From: Rhodoferax sp.
GTDB taxonomy: Bacteria > Pseudomonadota > Gammaproteobacteria > Burkholderiales > Burkholderiaceae_C
DNA length: 10,071 nt
Assembly: GCA_029946045.1 (NCBI GenBank)
Contig: JAQSDS010000476.1
Span: 1 to 10,071 of the forward strand
Reading direction: 5' to 3'
The notes under the pieces are model-generated. The model saw nothing but the letters and a program-made list of their open reading frames with translations, searched no databases and had not been told where the DNA came from. A program made the position numbers and the translations under genes. Shown piece by piece: positions 1 through 6,952 of the stretch (the first letter of the stretch is position 1; each line of letters starts with the position of its first letter).

Positions 1-797
1 ATGCCTTCGACCAGCAGCCGGATCAGGATGGCGAATGCGGCAAGTTTCGGCGCGCCACCGATCAAGAGCGTGACCGCGGTCGGCGCGCCATGATAGACGT
101 CCGGAATCCACATGTGGAATGGCACCACACCAAGTTTGAAAGCCAAGCCAGCCACAATGAATACCAAGCCAAAAACCAACACCTGGTGTTTCGCCTGGCC
201 GGAATTTATGGCGCTGAAAGCCTCCTGCAAATTGAGCGACCCGGTGGCACCGTAAAACATCGACATGCCGTACAGCAGGAAACCTGAAGCAAGTGCACCG
301 AGTACAAAATATTTCATGCCCGCCTCGACTGACAGGACGTGGTCACGACGCAATGCCACCAATGCGTAGCTCGACAAGGTCAACAACTCCACGCCCATGT
401 AGAGCACCAGGAGGTTGTTACCAGAGATCATGACAAACATGCCCAACAAGGAAAACATGCTCAGGCTAAAGAGTTCACCACCACGCAGCATGTCTCGCTC
501 GGCCGCATAGTTGCGACCGTACACCAGCGTCACCATGACCGCAAGCGTGGCGAAACACTTGAGCCAGTTGCCCATGACATCACTGACCACCATGTTGCCA
601 AAGGCGTAAACGGTCTGGTTTGACAAGGCGTAATTGGCTTGCAAGGCAGCAACCACAGCGAGCGTGAGCATGGTCAGCAGATAGGTGGCGGTCCGGGTAC
701 GGCTTTTGACGCTCAAGTCAAACAGCAGAATCACGCAAGCCATGACCAACAGGATTATTTCTGGATAAACCGCGACCAAACTGATTTTGTCAATCAT
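1..797 (-). CDS. nuoN: NADH-quinone oxidoreductase subunit N (NuoN), 3' end cut by window edge
   Basis: This is the most central of the three antiporter-like proton-pumping subunits of the complex I membrane arm. The reading frame is open from an ATG at 797 to the left edge, giving about 265 residues, roughly the first half of a protein that is 485 residues in E. coli. The fragment starts [15 protein letters not shown] and is strongly hydrophobic, with many membrane helices. Conserved charged residues of the family are visible: E137 in [15 protein letters not shown]162 in [13 protein letters not shown]221 in [12 protein letters not shown], and K251 in APKLAAF. By alignment from memory these match E. 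coli E133, K158, K217 and K247. The [15 protein letters not shown] stretch (residues 226-240) is typical of NuoN and separates it from NuoM and NuoL. A modest AAGAGA ribosome binding site lies 5 nt before the start. It is last in the canonical nuo order, 37 nt after nuoM. The truncation is only the window boundary, with no internal stop or frameshift. Confidence 0.96.
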   Translation of the reverse strand, partial: MIDKISLVAVYPEIILLVMACVILLFDLSVKSRTRTATYLLTMLTLAVVAALQANYALSNQTVYAFGNMVVSDVMGNWLKCFATLAVMVTLVYGRNYAAERDMLRGGELFSLSMFSLLGMFVMISGNNLLVLYMGVELLTLSSYALVALRRDHVLSVEAGMKYFVLGALASGFLLYGMSMFYGATGSLNLQEAFSAINSGQAKHQVLVFGLVFIVAGLAFKLGVVPFHMWIPDVYHGAPTAVTLLIGGAPKLAAFAILIRLLVEG

Positions 798-834
798 AGG
801 TATCTCTTATTTCAAAGTTGTCAGTACAGACTGA

Positions 835-2310
835 TCAGTGCAGTTTCGACACGGCCACGTGTTTCAGCAGCTCGGCTACTGACACGTCCATCACATCGGT
901 AAAAGGTTTGGGATACACGCCCATGTAAAGAATGGCAATGCTCAGCAAAGACAAGAACAGGAACTCACGCGCATTGATGTCTTTGAGATGCTTGACATGG
1001 TCGTTGGCCACCGGCCCCAGGTACACCCGCTTGAACATCCACAGCGAATAGGCTGCACCAAAAATCAGCGCACTGGCTGCGGCCATGCCGATCCAGAAGT
1101 TGACCTTGACCGCTCCCAAAATCACCATCCATTCGCCGACAAAACCAGCCGTGCCCGGTAAACCACAATTGGCCATGATGAAAAGCAAGGCAAATGCCGT
1201 GAATTTGGGCATGGTGTTGACAACACCGCCGTAGGCTGCGATCTCGCGTGAGTGGACGCGGTCATACAACACACCAATACCCAGGAACATGGCCGCCGAG
1301 ACAAAGCCGTGGGAAATCATTTGCACGATACCGCCGGCCACACCCAGGCTATTAAAAATGAAGAAGCCCAGGGTAACGAAACCCATGTGCGCCACTGACG
1401 AATAGGCCACCAGCTTTTTCATGTCTTTCTGCACCATGGTCACCAGGCCGACATAAATAACCGCCGCCAGCGACAAACCAATCATCAGACCCGACCACTC
1501 ATGTGCGGCATCGGGTGCGATGGGCATGGAAAAACGCAGGAAACCATAGGCACCCAGCTTCAACATGATGGCGGCCAGAACAGCCGAACCACCCGTGGGT
1601 GCCTCCACGTGCACATCGGGCAACCAGGTGTGCACCGGCCACATAGGCACCTTGACTGCAAAGGCGGCCAGGAAAGCGAAGAACAACAAGGTCTGGGTTG
1701 TCTGTCCCAGCGGCAGTTTGTGCCAGACCAGCAAATCAAAGCTGCCACCGGCCGCGTTGTACAGATAAATCAAGGCGATCAGCATCAGCAAGGAGCCGAG
1801 CAAGGTGTACAAAAAGAACTTGAACGCCGCGTAGATCTTGTTGGGTCCACCCCAGATACCGATGATCAGGTACATCGGGATGAGTGTGGCTTCGAAGAAG
1901 ACGTAGAACAGCATGCCATCAATCGCGCAAAAGACGCCGATCATGAGCCCGCTCAAGATCAGGAATGCGCCCATGTACTGGTTCACCCGCTTGGTGATGA
2001 CCTCCCAGCCGGCGATCACCACAATCACGTTGATGAAGGCCGTCAGCAGAATGAACCACACTGAAATGCCATCGATACCAAGGTGGTAATTGATGTTGAA
2101 ACGCTCAATCCAAGGCGCTTTTTCGACAAACTGCATGGCCGCAGTCGTTAGGTTAAAGCGTGTGTAAAGCGGCAAAGTCACCAGCAGACTCACCAGCGCT
2201 CCCACCAGCGCAATCCATCGAACTGCCTGCGCCTGGTCATCGCGACCAAGTGCCAGCAACACCACACCGAAGGCAATCGGTGTCCAAATAGCCAGGCTCA
2301 GCAAACCCAT
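835..2310 (-). CDS. nuoM: NADH-quinone oxidoreductase subunit M (NuoM)
   Basis: Antiporter-like membrane subunit of complex I, one of the three that translocate protons (family knowledge). The protein is 491 residues, close to the 509 of E. coli, and complete. Family signatures are clear: E140 in FFEATLIPMYLIIGIWGG (E. coli E144), K220 in FAVKVPMWPVHTWLPDVHVEAP (E. coli K234), K251 in IMLKLGAYGFLRF (E. coli K265), histidines H308 and H334 in the discontinuous-helix region, and E393 in GFVGEWMVI (E. coli E407). About fourteen hydrophobic helices can be read. The PTGGSAVLA stretch after the HTWLPDVH motif is typical of NuoM. The ATG at 2310 is preceded by AGGAG at 9 nt spacing. That site sits across the nuoL stop codon, 13 nt away, so its translation is probably coupled to nuoL. 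The stop is TGA. A 37-nt gap leads to nuoN. Confidence 0.98.
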   Translation of the reverse strand: MGLLSLAIWTPIAFGVVLLALGRDDQAQAVRWIALVGALVSLLVTLPLYTRFNLTTAAMQFVEKAPWIERFNINYHLGIDGISVWFILLTAFINVIVVIAGWEVITKRVNQYMGAFLILSGLMIGVFCAIDGMLFYVFFEATLIPMYLIIGIWGGPNKIYAAFKFFLYTLLGSLLMLIALIYLYNAAGGSFDLLVWHKLPLGQTTQTLLFFAFLAAFAVKVPMWPVHTWLPDVHVEAPTGGSAVLAAIMLKLGAYGFLRFSMPIAPDAAHEWSGLMIGLSLAAVIYVGLVTMVQKDMKKLVAYSSVAHMGFVTLGFFIFNSLGVAGGIVQMISHGFVSAAMFLGIGVLYDRVHSREIAAYGGVVNTMPKFTAFALLFIMANCGLPGTAGFVGEWMVILGAVKVNFWIGMAAASALIFGAAYSLWMFKRVYLGPVANDHVKHLKDINAREFLFLSLLSIAILYMGVYPKPFTDVMDVSVAELLKHVAVSKLH

Positions 2311-2319
2311 TTTTATAAT

Positions 2320-2326
2320 TCTCCTA
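2320..2326 (-). promoter_or_regulatory. nuoM ribosome binding site overlapping the nuoL stop codon
   Basis: On the minus strand the bases read TAGGAGA. The TAG at 2324-2326 is the in-frame stop of nuoL, and AGGAG within the same bases is a good Shine-Dalgarno match 9-10 nt before the nuoM ATG. A ribosome finishing nuoL therefore stops directly on the nuoM initiation signal. Coupling is an inference from this arrangement. Confidence 0.8.
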
Positions 2327-4339
2327 TTTGAGCCAGACGAAATACGTCATCAAAACAAAGATACCCAAGACCATGGTTAGTGCATAGTCATAGAGGTAAC
2401 CGGTCTGGAATTTTCGAACCACGCCCGAAATCCAGCCAACGACCCGCCAGGAACCATTCACCACTGCACCATCAATCACAACCTGGTCGCCCACTTTCCA
2501 AAGCGCCACCCCTAAGCCGCGAGCAGCAGGGGCCAACACGTTTTCATTGATCCAGTCCATGTAATATTTGTTTTCAAGCAGCGTGTAAATCGGCATGACA
2601 CGGCGTTTGATGGCCGCAGGCAAAGCCGGGTTGACCATGTACATGTAATAAGAAGTCACGACACCTGCCAGCGCAAGCCAAAAGGGTGCAGCCGTGACAC
2701 CGTGAAGCGCCAACGCTCCCGGCCCATGGAACTCTTCGCGAAGCATTTCCATGGCGTGGTGAATTTCTGCATTCACAAAGATGGCATCTTTGAAGAAATC
2801 ACCGAACAGCATCGGACCCACGGTGAAGAAACCAATCAGTACGGAAGGAATCGCCAGCAAAATAAGTGGCAGGGTCACCACCCAGGGTGATTCGTGCGGT
2901 TTGCTGTCGTGGCCATGGTGACCATGGTCATGACCGTGGTGTGCATCGGGATTCTGATCGAAGCGCTCCTTGCCGTGGAAGACCAGGAAATACAGACGGA
3001 ACGAATAGAAAGCCGTAATGAAGACGCCCGCCAGCACCGCAAAATAAGCGAAACCGGCCGCAGGCAAGTGGCTGGAATGAACAGCCATGATGATCTCATC
3101 CTTGGAGTAAAAGCCTGAGAACAAAGGTGTTCCGATCAGAGCCAGGGACCCAAGCAGACAGGTGAGCCAGGTGATCGGCATGTATTTGCGCAAACCGCCC
3201 ATCCAGCGGATGTCCTGGTTGTGATGCACACCCATGATGACCGAACCGGCAGCCAGGAACAACAAGGCTTTAAAGAACGCGTGCGTCATCAGGTGAAACA
3301 CGGCCACAGAATAGGCAGAGGCGCCCAGCGCTACCGTCATGTAACCCAATTGCGACAGGGTGGAATAAGCCACGATGCGCTTGATGTCGTTTTGGATGAT
3401 GCCCAGGAAACCCATGAACAGCGCCGTGATACCACCAATGATCAGAACAAAATTGAGCGCGGTGTCACTGAGTTCAAACAGCGGCGACATGCGCGCCACC
3501 ATAAAGATGCCTGCCGTCACCATGGTGGCGGCGTGGATCAGCGCAGAGATGGGCGTGGGGCCTTCCATCGAGTCAGGTAACCAGACGTGCAGCGGGAATT
3601 GCGCCGACTTGCCCATGGCGCCAATAAACAGACAGATGCAGGCGACGGTGATCAGCATCCAGTCGGTACCAGGCAAATTGAGCTTGGCCAACTCACCCGA
3701 CCGGGCAAAGATTTCGCTGTAGTTCAGCGTACCCGTGTAAGCCGTCAGCAAACCGATGCCAAGAATAAACCCGAAGTCACCCACCCGATTGACCAGGAAG
3801 GCTTTCATGTTGGCAAAAATGGCGCTGGGCTTGTTAAACCAGAAGCCGATCAGCAAATAAGACACCAGGCCCACCGCTTCCCAGCCAAAGAACAACTGCA
3901 GCATGTTGTTGCTCATGACCAGCATCAGCATCGAGAAAGTGAACAGGGAAATGTAGGCAAAAAAGCGGTTGTAGCCCTCGTCTTCTTCCATGTAGCCCAC
4001 GGTGTAAATGTGCACCATCAAGGACACAAAGGTCACCACACACATCATCATGGCGGTCAGGCCGTCGACCAAAAAACCGATCTCCATTTTGAGGCCACCC
4101 ACGACCATCCAGGTGTAAATGGTCTCATTGAAACGGGCACCATCGGCCACCACGCTCTGCAGCGTCATGACGGACAGGACAAAGGAAAGCAACACACCCA
4201 GAATGGTCACCGAGTGCGACAGGCGGCGTCCGATCACGTTGCCACCAAACTTGGTACCCAACACACCGGCAGCAAGCGCACCTACCAGCGGCGCCAAGGC
4301 AACGACCAGCAGGGTTGAGGAAGAAAGGGTTTGACTCAT
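2324..4339 (-). CDS. nuoL: NADH-quinone oxidoreductase subunit L (NuoL)
   Basis: Distal antiporter-like proton-pumping subunit of complex I, carrying the long lateral helix along the membrane arm. It is 671 residues, longer than E. coli NuoL (613). Key residues are present: E154 in FFGWEAVGLVSYLLIGFW (E. coli E144), D188 in NRVGDFGF, K244 in GKSAQFPLHVWLPDSMEGPT (E. coli K229), H269 in LIHAATMVTAG (E. coli H254), and K413 in GFYSKDEII (E. coli K399). The lateral amphipathic helix should lie around residues 575-650, followed by a last membrane helix ending MTYFVWLK. Residues 467-482 form a loop with eight histidines, which accounts for part of the extra length. The ATG at 4339 is 6 nt past the nuoK stop, and its ribosome binding site AAGGG (4350-4354) lies in the last codons of nuoK. 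Stop is TAG, shared with the nuoM ribosome binding site. No frameshift seen. Confidence 0.98.
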   Translation of the reverse strand: MSQTLSSSTLLVVALAPLVGALAAGVLGTKFGGNVIGRRLSHSVTILGVLLSFVLSVMTLQSVVADGARFNETIYTWMVVGGLKMEIGFLVDGLTAMMMCVVTFVSLMVHIYTVGYMEEDEGYNRFFAYISLFTFSMLMLVMSNNMLQLFFGWEAVGLVSYLLIGFWFNKPSAIFANMKAFLVNRVGDFGFILGIGLLTAYTGTLNYSEIFARSGELAKLNLPGTDWMLITVACICLFIGAMGKSAQFPLHVWLPDSMEGPTPISALIHAATMVTAGIFMVARMSPLFELSDTALNFVLIIGGITALFMGFLGIIQNDIKRIVAYSTLSQLGYMTVALGASAYSVAVFHLMTHAFFKALLFLAAGSVIMGVHHNQDIRWMGGLRKYMPITWLTCLLGSLALIGTPLFSGFYSKDEIIMAVHSSHLPAAGFAYFAVLAGVFITAFYSFRLYFLVFHGKERFDQNPDAHHGHDHGHHGHDSKPHESPWVVTLPLILLAIPSVLIGFFTVGPMLFGDFFKDAIFVNAEIHHAMEMLREEFHGPGALALHGVTAAPFWLALAGVVTSYYMYMVNPALPAAIKRRVMPIYTLLENKYYMDWINENVLAPAARGLGVALWKVGDQVVIDGAVVNGSWRVVGWISGVVRKFQTGYLYDYALTMVLGIFVLMTYFVWLK

Positions 4340-4345
4340 TTTTTG

Positions 4346-4654
4346 TTAACCCTTCAGCGAATCGAGTTCGTCCACATTGATGTTCGATTTAAGACGGAAC
4401 AACAGCACCAGGATGGCGAGGCCGATGGCCGCTTCTGCTGCAGCCACGGTCAGGATAAAGAAAACGAAAATCTGTCCGTTCAAGTCGCCCAGGTAGTGCG
4501 AAAACGCGACGAAATTGGTATTCACCGCCAACAGCATCAACTCGATGGACATCAACAAAACGATGAGATTTTTCCGATTGAGAAAAATACCAATCACAGC
4601 GAGAGCAAACAGCATCGCTCCCAACGACAAATAGTGACCTAAGGTGAGCGTCAT
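4346..4654 (-). CDS. nuoK: NADH-quinone oxidoreductase subunit K (NuoK)
   Basis: Small three-helix membrane subunit of complex I, a homologue of mitochondrial ND4L and of MrpC, forming part of the charged axis between NuoJ and NuoN. It is 102 residues (E. coli 100). Both membrane glutamates known to matter for pumping are present: E38 in [12 protein letters not shown] and E74 in [14 protein letters not shown], corresponding to E. coli E36 and E72. The RKN at residues 27-29 in the first cytoplasmic loop is also typical. Helices run about residues 5-24, 30-50 and 61-86, followed by a short polar tail. The ATG overlaps the nuoJ stop as ATGA, and a strong GGAGGAG ribosome binding site lies 8 nt upstream, inside nuoJ. 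Stop is TAA. Confidence 0.98.
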   Translation of the reverse strand: MTLTLGHYLSLGAMLFALAVIGIFLNRKNLIVLLMSIELMLLAVNTNFVAFSHYLGDLNGQIFVFFILTVAAAEAAIGLAILVLLFRLKSNINVDELDSLKG

Positions 4655-5301
4655 GCTTTCTTCTCCTCCAACGTGGGCTCTGCGGCTGACGCAGATGGCG
4701 CGGCTTGGGTGGCATTCAGCTTGACAACCACCAGGCGATCAGCCCATTTCACACGAACCTGATCTGCGGGATCAATGGCCTTGACGTCCTTGCGATGGCG
4801 CAAGGTCAGCGCAATGGCCGCAATCATGCCAACCAACAAGATGGCAGCGGCCACTTCGAGCGGGTAAAGGTAACGGGTGTACATCAACATCCCCAACGCC
4901 TTGGTGTTGGAGACTTCATGAGCAACGCCCGCCATTGCAGCTGGTGCAGCGGTGTTGGGGAAGCCTGCCAGCAAGACAGCTGACATTTCCACGATGATGA
5001 CCACACCTACCAAAGCAGCCAAAGGAAAGTTCTTCCAGAAGCCCTGGCGAACCCCGTCCAGATTGATGTCGAGCATCATCACCACAAACAGGAACAGCAC
5101 CATCACGGCACCCACATAGACCAACACCAGCGTGATCGCGAGAAATTCTGCTTCAAGCAGCATCCAGATCATGGACGCCTGAAAAAATGCCAGCACCAGA
5201 AACAGCACCGCATGCACCGGGTTGCGCGTCGTGATCACACGAAACGCTGCCAGCAACAGCACGGTCGCAAAAACATAAAACAGACCCGTCTTGACATCCA
5301 T
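4651..5301 (-). CDS. nuoJ: NADH-quinone oxidoreductase subunit J (NuoJ)
   Basis: Membrane subunit of complex I, homologue of mitochondrial ND6, located between the quinone chamber and the pumping subunits. It is 216 residues against 184 in E. coli. Five helices can be read at about residues 5-22, 28-48, 53-77, 92-112 and 147-167. The third, [20 protein letters not shown], is the most conserved part of the family and contains the Tyr/Gly site of the pi-bulge known from ND6 structures. [14 protein letters not shown] (residues 27-40) and [19 protein letters not shown] (133-151) are also family signatures. The extra length is a polar, Ala-rich cytoplasmic tail (about residues 168-216) ending in EEKKA. 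The ATG at 5301 follows nuoI after 23 nt, with only a weak AGAAAG-like ribosome binding site. The TGA stop overlaps the nuoK start by 4 bases. Confidence 0.97.
   Translation of the reverse strand: MDVKTGLFYVFATVLLLAAFRVITTRNPVHAVLFLVLAFFQASMIWMLLEAEFLAITLVLVYVGAVMVLFLFVVMMLDINLDGVRQGFWKNFPLAALVGVVIIVEMSAVLLAGFPNTAAPAAMAGVAHEVSNTKALGMLMYTRYLYPLEVAAAILLVGMIAAIALTLRHRKDVKAIDPADQVRVKWADRLVVVKLNATQAAPSASAAEPTLEEKKA
4663..4669 (-). promoter_or_regulatory. nuoK ribosome binding site inside nuoJ
   Basis: GGAGGAG on the minus strand, 8 nt before the nuoK ATG. It is encoded by the Glu-Glu-Lys codons at the end of nuoJ. It is among the strongest Shine-Dalgarno matches in the window and supports the ATGA-overlap start of nuoK. 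Confidence 0.8.
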
Positions 5302-5324
5302 AGCTAATTTATCTTTCTAAGTGG

Positions 5325-5858
5325 TCAGCGGTATTTGGCGTCTGCCGCCTTGTTGGCAGCGATTTCGCTTTCGTAGCGATCGCCAACAGCCAGCAGCATT
5401 TCCTTGGTGAAATAAAGGTCGCCCCGCTTTTCACCGTGGTACTCAAGAATGTGCGTTTCAACAATCGAATCAACAGGACAGCTTTCTTCGCAGAAACCGC
5501 AAAAAATGCACTTGGTCAGGTCGATGTCGTAGCGACTGGTGCGGCGCGAGCCGTCGTCGCGCACTTCGGATTCAATCGTGATCGCCATCGCCGGGCAGAC
5601 CGCTTCGCACAGTTTGCAGGCGATGCAACGCTCCTCGCCGTTTTCATAGCGGCGCAAGGCATGCAGTCCACGGAAACGCGGCGACAAAGGTGTTTTCTCT
5701 TCGGGGTACTCCAGCGTGATCTTGCTCCGAAAAGCATATTTACCGGTGAGCCGCATGCCCTTGAGCAATTCGACCAGCATGAAGCTCGACAGGAAATCCT
5801 TCAGGGAGAAGGCGTTTGCGGCCGGCTTTGCAACCGTATTTAAAGTTGGGGTAGTCAT
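5325..5858 (-). CDS. nuoI: NADH-quinone oxidoreductase subunit I (NuoI), 2x[4Fe-4S] ferredoxin-like
   Basis: Peripheral-arm subunit carrying clusters N6a and N6b, which pass electrons from NuoG towards terminal cluster N2 in NuoB. With the ATG at 5858 it is 177 residues. Two complete CxxCxxCxxxCP motifs are visible: C78, C81, C84, C88 and C117, C120, C123, C127. The [10 protein letters not shown] and [20 protein letters not shown] segments are typical of proteobacterial and mitochondrial-type NuoI/TYKY. I chose 5858 because it leaves an 11-nt gap after nuoH and has GAG 5 nt upstream. An in-frame start at 5924 would add 22 residues encoded within nuoH and is unlikely. Residues 1-14 ([14 protein letters not shown]) look like an extension ahead of the usual beginning near SLKDFLSSF. 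Stop is TGA, 23 nt before nuoJ. Confidence 0.97.
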   Translation of the reverse strand: MTTPTLNTVAKPAANAFSLKDFLSSFMLVELLKGMRLTGKYAFRSKITLEYPEEKTPLSPRFRGLHALRRYENGEERCIACKLCEAVCPAMAITIESEVRDDGSRRTSRYDIDLTKCIFCGFCEESCPVDSIVETHILEYHGEKRGDLYFTKEMLLAVGDRYESEIAANKAADAKYR

Positions 5859-5869
5859 AACAGCTCGAA

Positions 5870-6952
5870 TTACTTCCAAATGTTCCATGGGGTCTGCATC
5901 CACACCCCAACCACCACCAGCCACACCAAGGTCACTGGGATAAATACTTTCCAGCCCAACCGCATGATCTGGTCATAACGAAAACGAGGAAAGGTAACGC
6001 GCACCCAGATGAACAGGGTCATCATGAAAAACGTTTTGAGACCCAACCAGATCCAGCCTGGAATCCAGTTGAACAAGGCGCTGTCAATTGGCGCCATCCA
6101 GCCACCAAAAAACAGGGTGACAGACATGATCGAGAGAATCCAGATGCTGGCATATTCAGCCATTTGGAACATGGCCCAGGACATGCCCGAGTACTCGACC
6201 ATATGACCAGCAACAATCTCGGACTCACCTTCAATCACGTCAAAAGGCGTCCGGTTGGTTTCAGCGAGCCCGGAGACGAAGAAAATCACCACAATTGGCA
6301 ACAGCGGCAACCAGTTCCAGGACAGGAAGGTCAGACCCATGTCAGCGAAATAACCCTTGCCCTGCCCCATCACAATGTCTGTCATGTTCAGGCTGGATGA
6401 CACCATCAGGACAATCAACAGGCAAAAGCCCATGGCGATCTCGTAACTCACCATTTGCGCGGAAGCGCGCAAGGCGCCAAGAAACGCATACTTGGAATTG
6501 GAAGACCAGCCAGAAATGATCACACCATAGACTTCCATCGACGCAATGGCCATGAAAAACAGCAAGCCGGCATTCAGGTTGGCGACCGCAATTTCCGGCC
6601 CGAACGGAACGACCACCCACGCGGTTAGCGCGGGCGCCACCGTCATCACCGGTCCGAGGTAAAACAGGAATTTGTCAGACTTGTCCGGCCGCACGATTTC
6701 CTTGGTCATCAGCTTCAAGGCGTCGGCAATCGGCTGCAACAGGCCCCAGGGTCCAACGCGATTGGGGCCGAGTCGAATCTGCACCCAGCCCAGCAACTTG
6801 CGCTCCCACAGGGTGGCATAGGTCACAGCCCCCATCACAATCATCAGCACCACGGTGACCTTGATCAGCGCCCAGATGACGGGCCAGGCAATGGCAGCCC
6901 ACCAGGGCGCAGCCAGGAGTCCCTGGCCAAAATTGAATACGAAGTCGCTCAT
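5870..6952 (-). CDS. nuoH: NADH-quinone oxidoreductase subunit H (NuoH)
   Basis: Membrane subunit, homologue of mitochondrial ND1, that forms the quinone-binding chamber with NuoB and NuoD and links redox chemistry to the pumping arm. It is 360 residues (E. coli 325), with about eight hydrophobic helices. Diagnostic motifs: [21 protein letters not shown] (residues 50-70; ERK then the GPNRVGP loop), [22 protein letters not shown] (228-249, acidic quinone-chamber loop with E231, D238, E241, E243), E253 in VEYSGM, E266 in MAEYA, and [17 protein letters not shown] (314-330). The ATG at 6952 overlaps the nuoG stop as ATGA and has a perfect AGGAGGT ribosome binding site 6 nt upstream within nuoG. 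Stop is TAA, 11 nt before nuoI. Complete, with nothing broken. Confidence 0.98.
   Translation of the reverse strand: MSDFVFNFGQGLLAAPWWAAIAWPVIWALIKVTVVLMIVMGAVTYATLWERKLLGWVQIRLGPNRVGPWGLLQPIADALKLMTKEIVRPDKSDKFLFYLGPVMTVAPALTAWVVVPFGPEIAVANLNAGLLFFMAIASMEVYGVIISGWSSNSKYAFLGALRASAQMVSYEIAMGFCLLIVLMVSSSLNMTDIVMGQGKGYFADMGLTFLSWNWLPLLPIVVIFFVSGLAETNRTPFDVIEGESEIVAGHMVEYSGMSWAMFQMAEYASIWILSIMSVTLFFGGWMAPIDSALFNWIPGWIWLGLKTFFMMTLFIWVRVTFPRFRYDQIMRLGWKVFIPVTLVWLVVVGVWMQTPWNIWK

Noticed and set aside
821..834. Small inverted repeat TCAGT-ACAG-ACTGA in the nuoM-nuoN gap as a possible terminator or regulatory hairpin
   Set aside because: The stem is only 5 bp and AT-rich, with no following run of U on the transcribed strand. 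It is too weak to call a terminator between two genes of one operon.
339..902. Plus-strand open frames over nuoN and the nuoM end
   Set aside because: They are antisense to conserved NuoN residues and have the same low-complexity His/Gln composition. The minus-strand NuoN frame runs unbroken through the region.
1501..2064. Open frame of 187 codons on the plus strand opposite nuoM
   Set aside because: Its Gln/His-rich composition mirrors hydrophobic NuoM codons on the other strand. There is no family resemblance, so I treat it as a shadow frame.
2911..2942. Repeated ccatggt/catgac-like units as a possible repeat array or operator
   Set aside because: These are His/Gly/Asp codons of the NuoL histidine-rich loop in frame, not a separate repeat element.
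3587..4318. Long open frame of 243 codons on the plus strand opposite nuoL
   Set aside because: It is exactly antisense to conserved NuoL codons, has a His/Gln/Arg-rich composition typical of a complementary-frame artefact, and shows no recognisable domain or good ribosome binding site. The nuoL frame explains the sequence.
5859..5924. Extended NuoI start at 5924
   Set aside because: The 22 added residues ([18 protein letters not shown] and on) are encoded within the end of nuoH, have no NuoI character, and the ATG at 5858 has better spacing.
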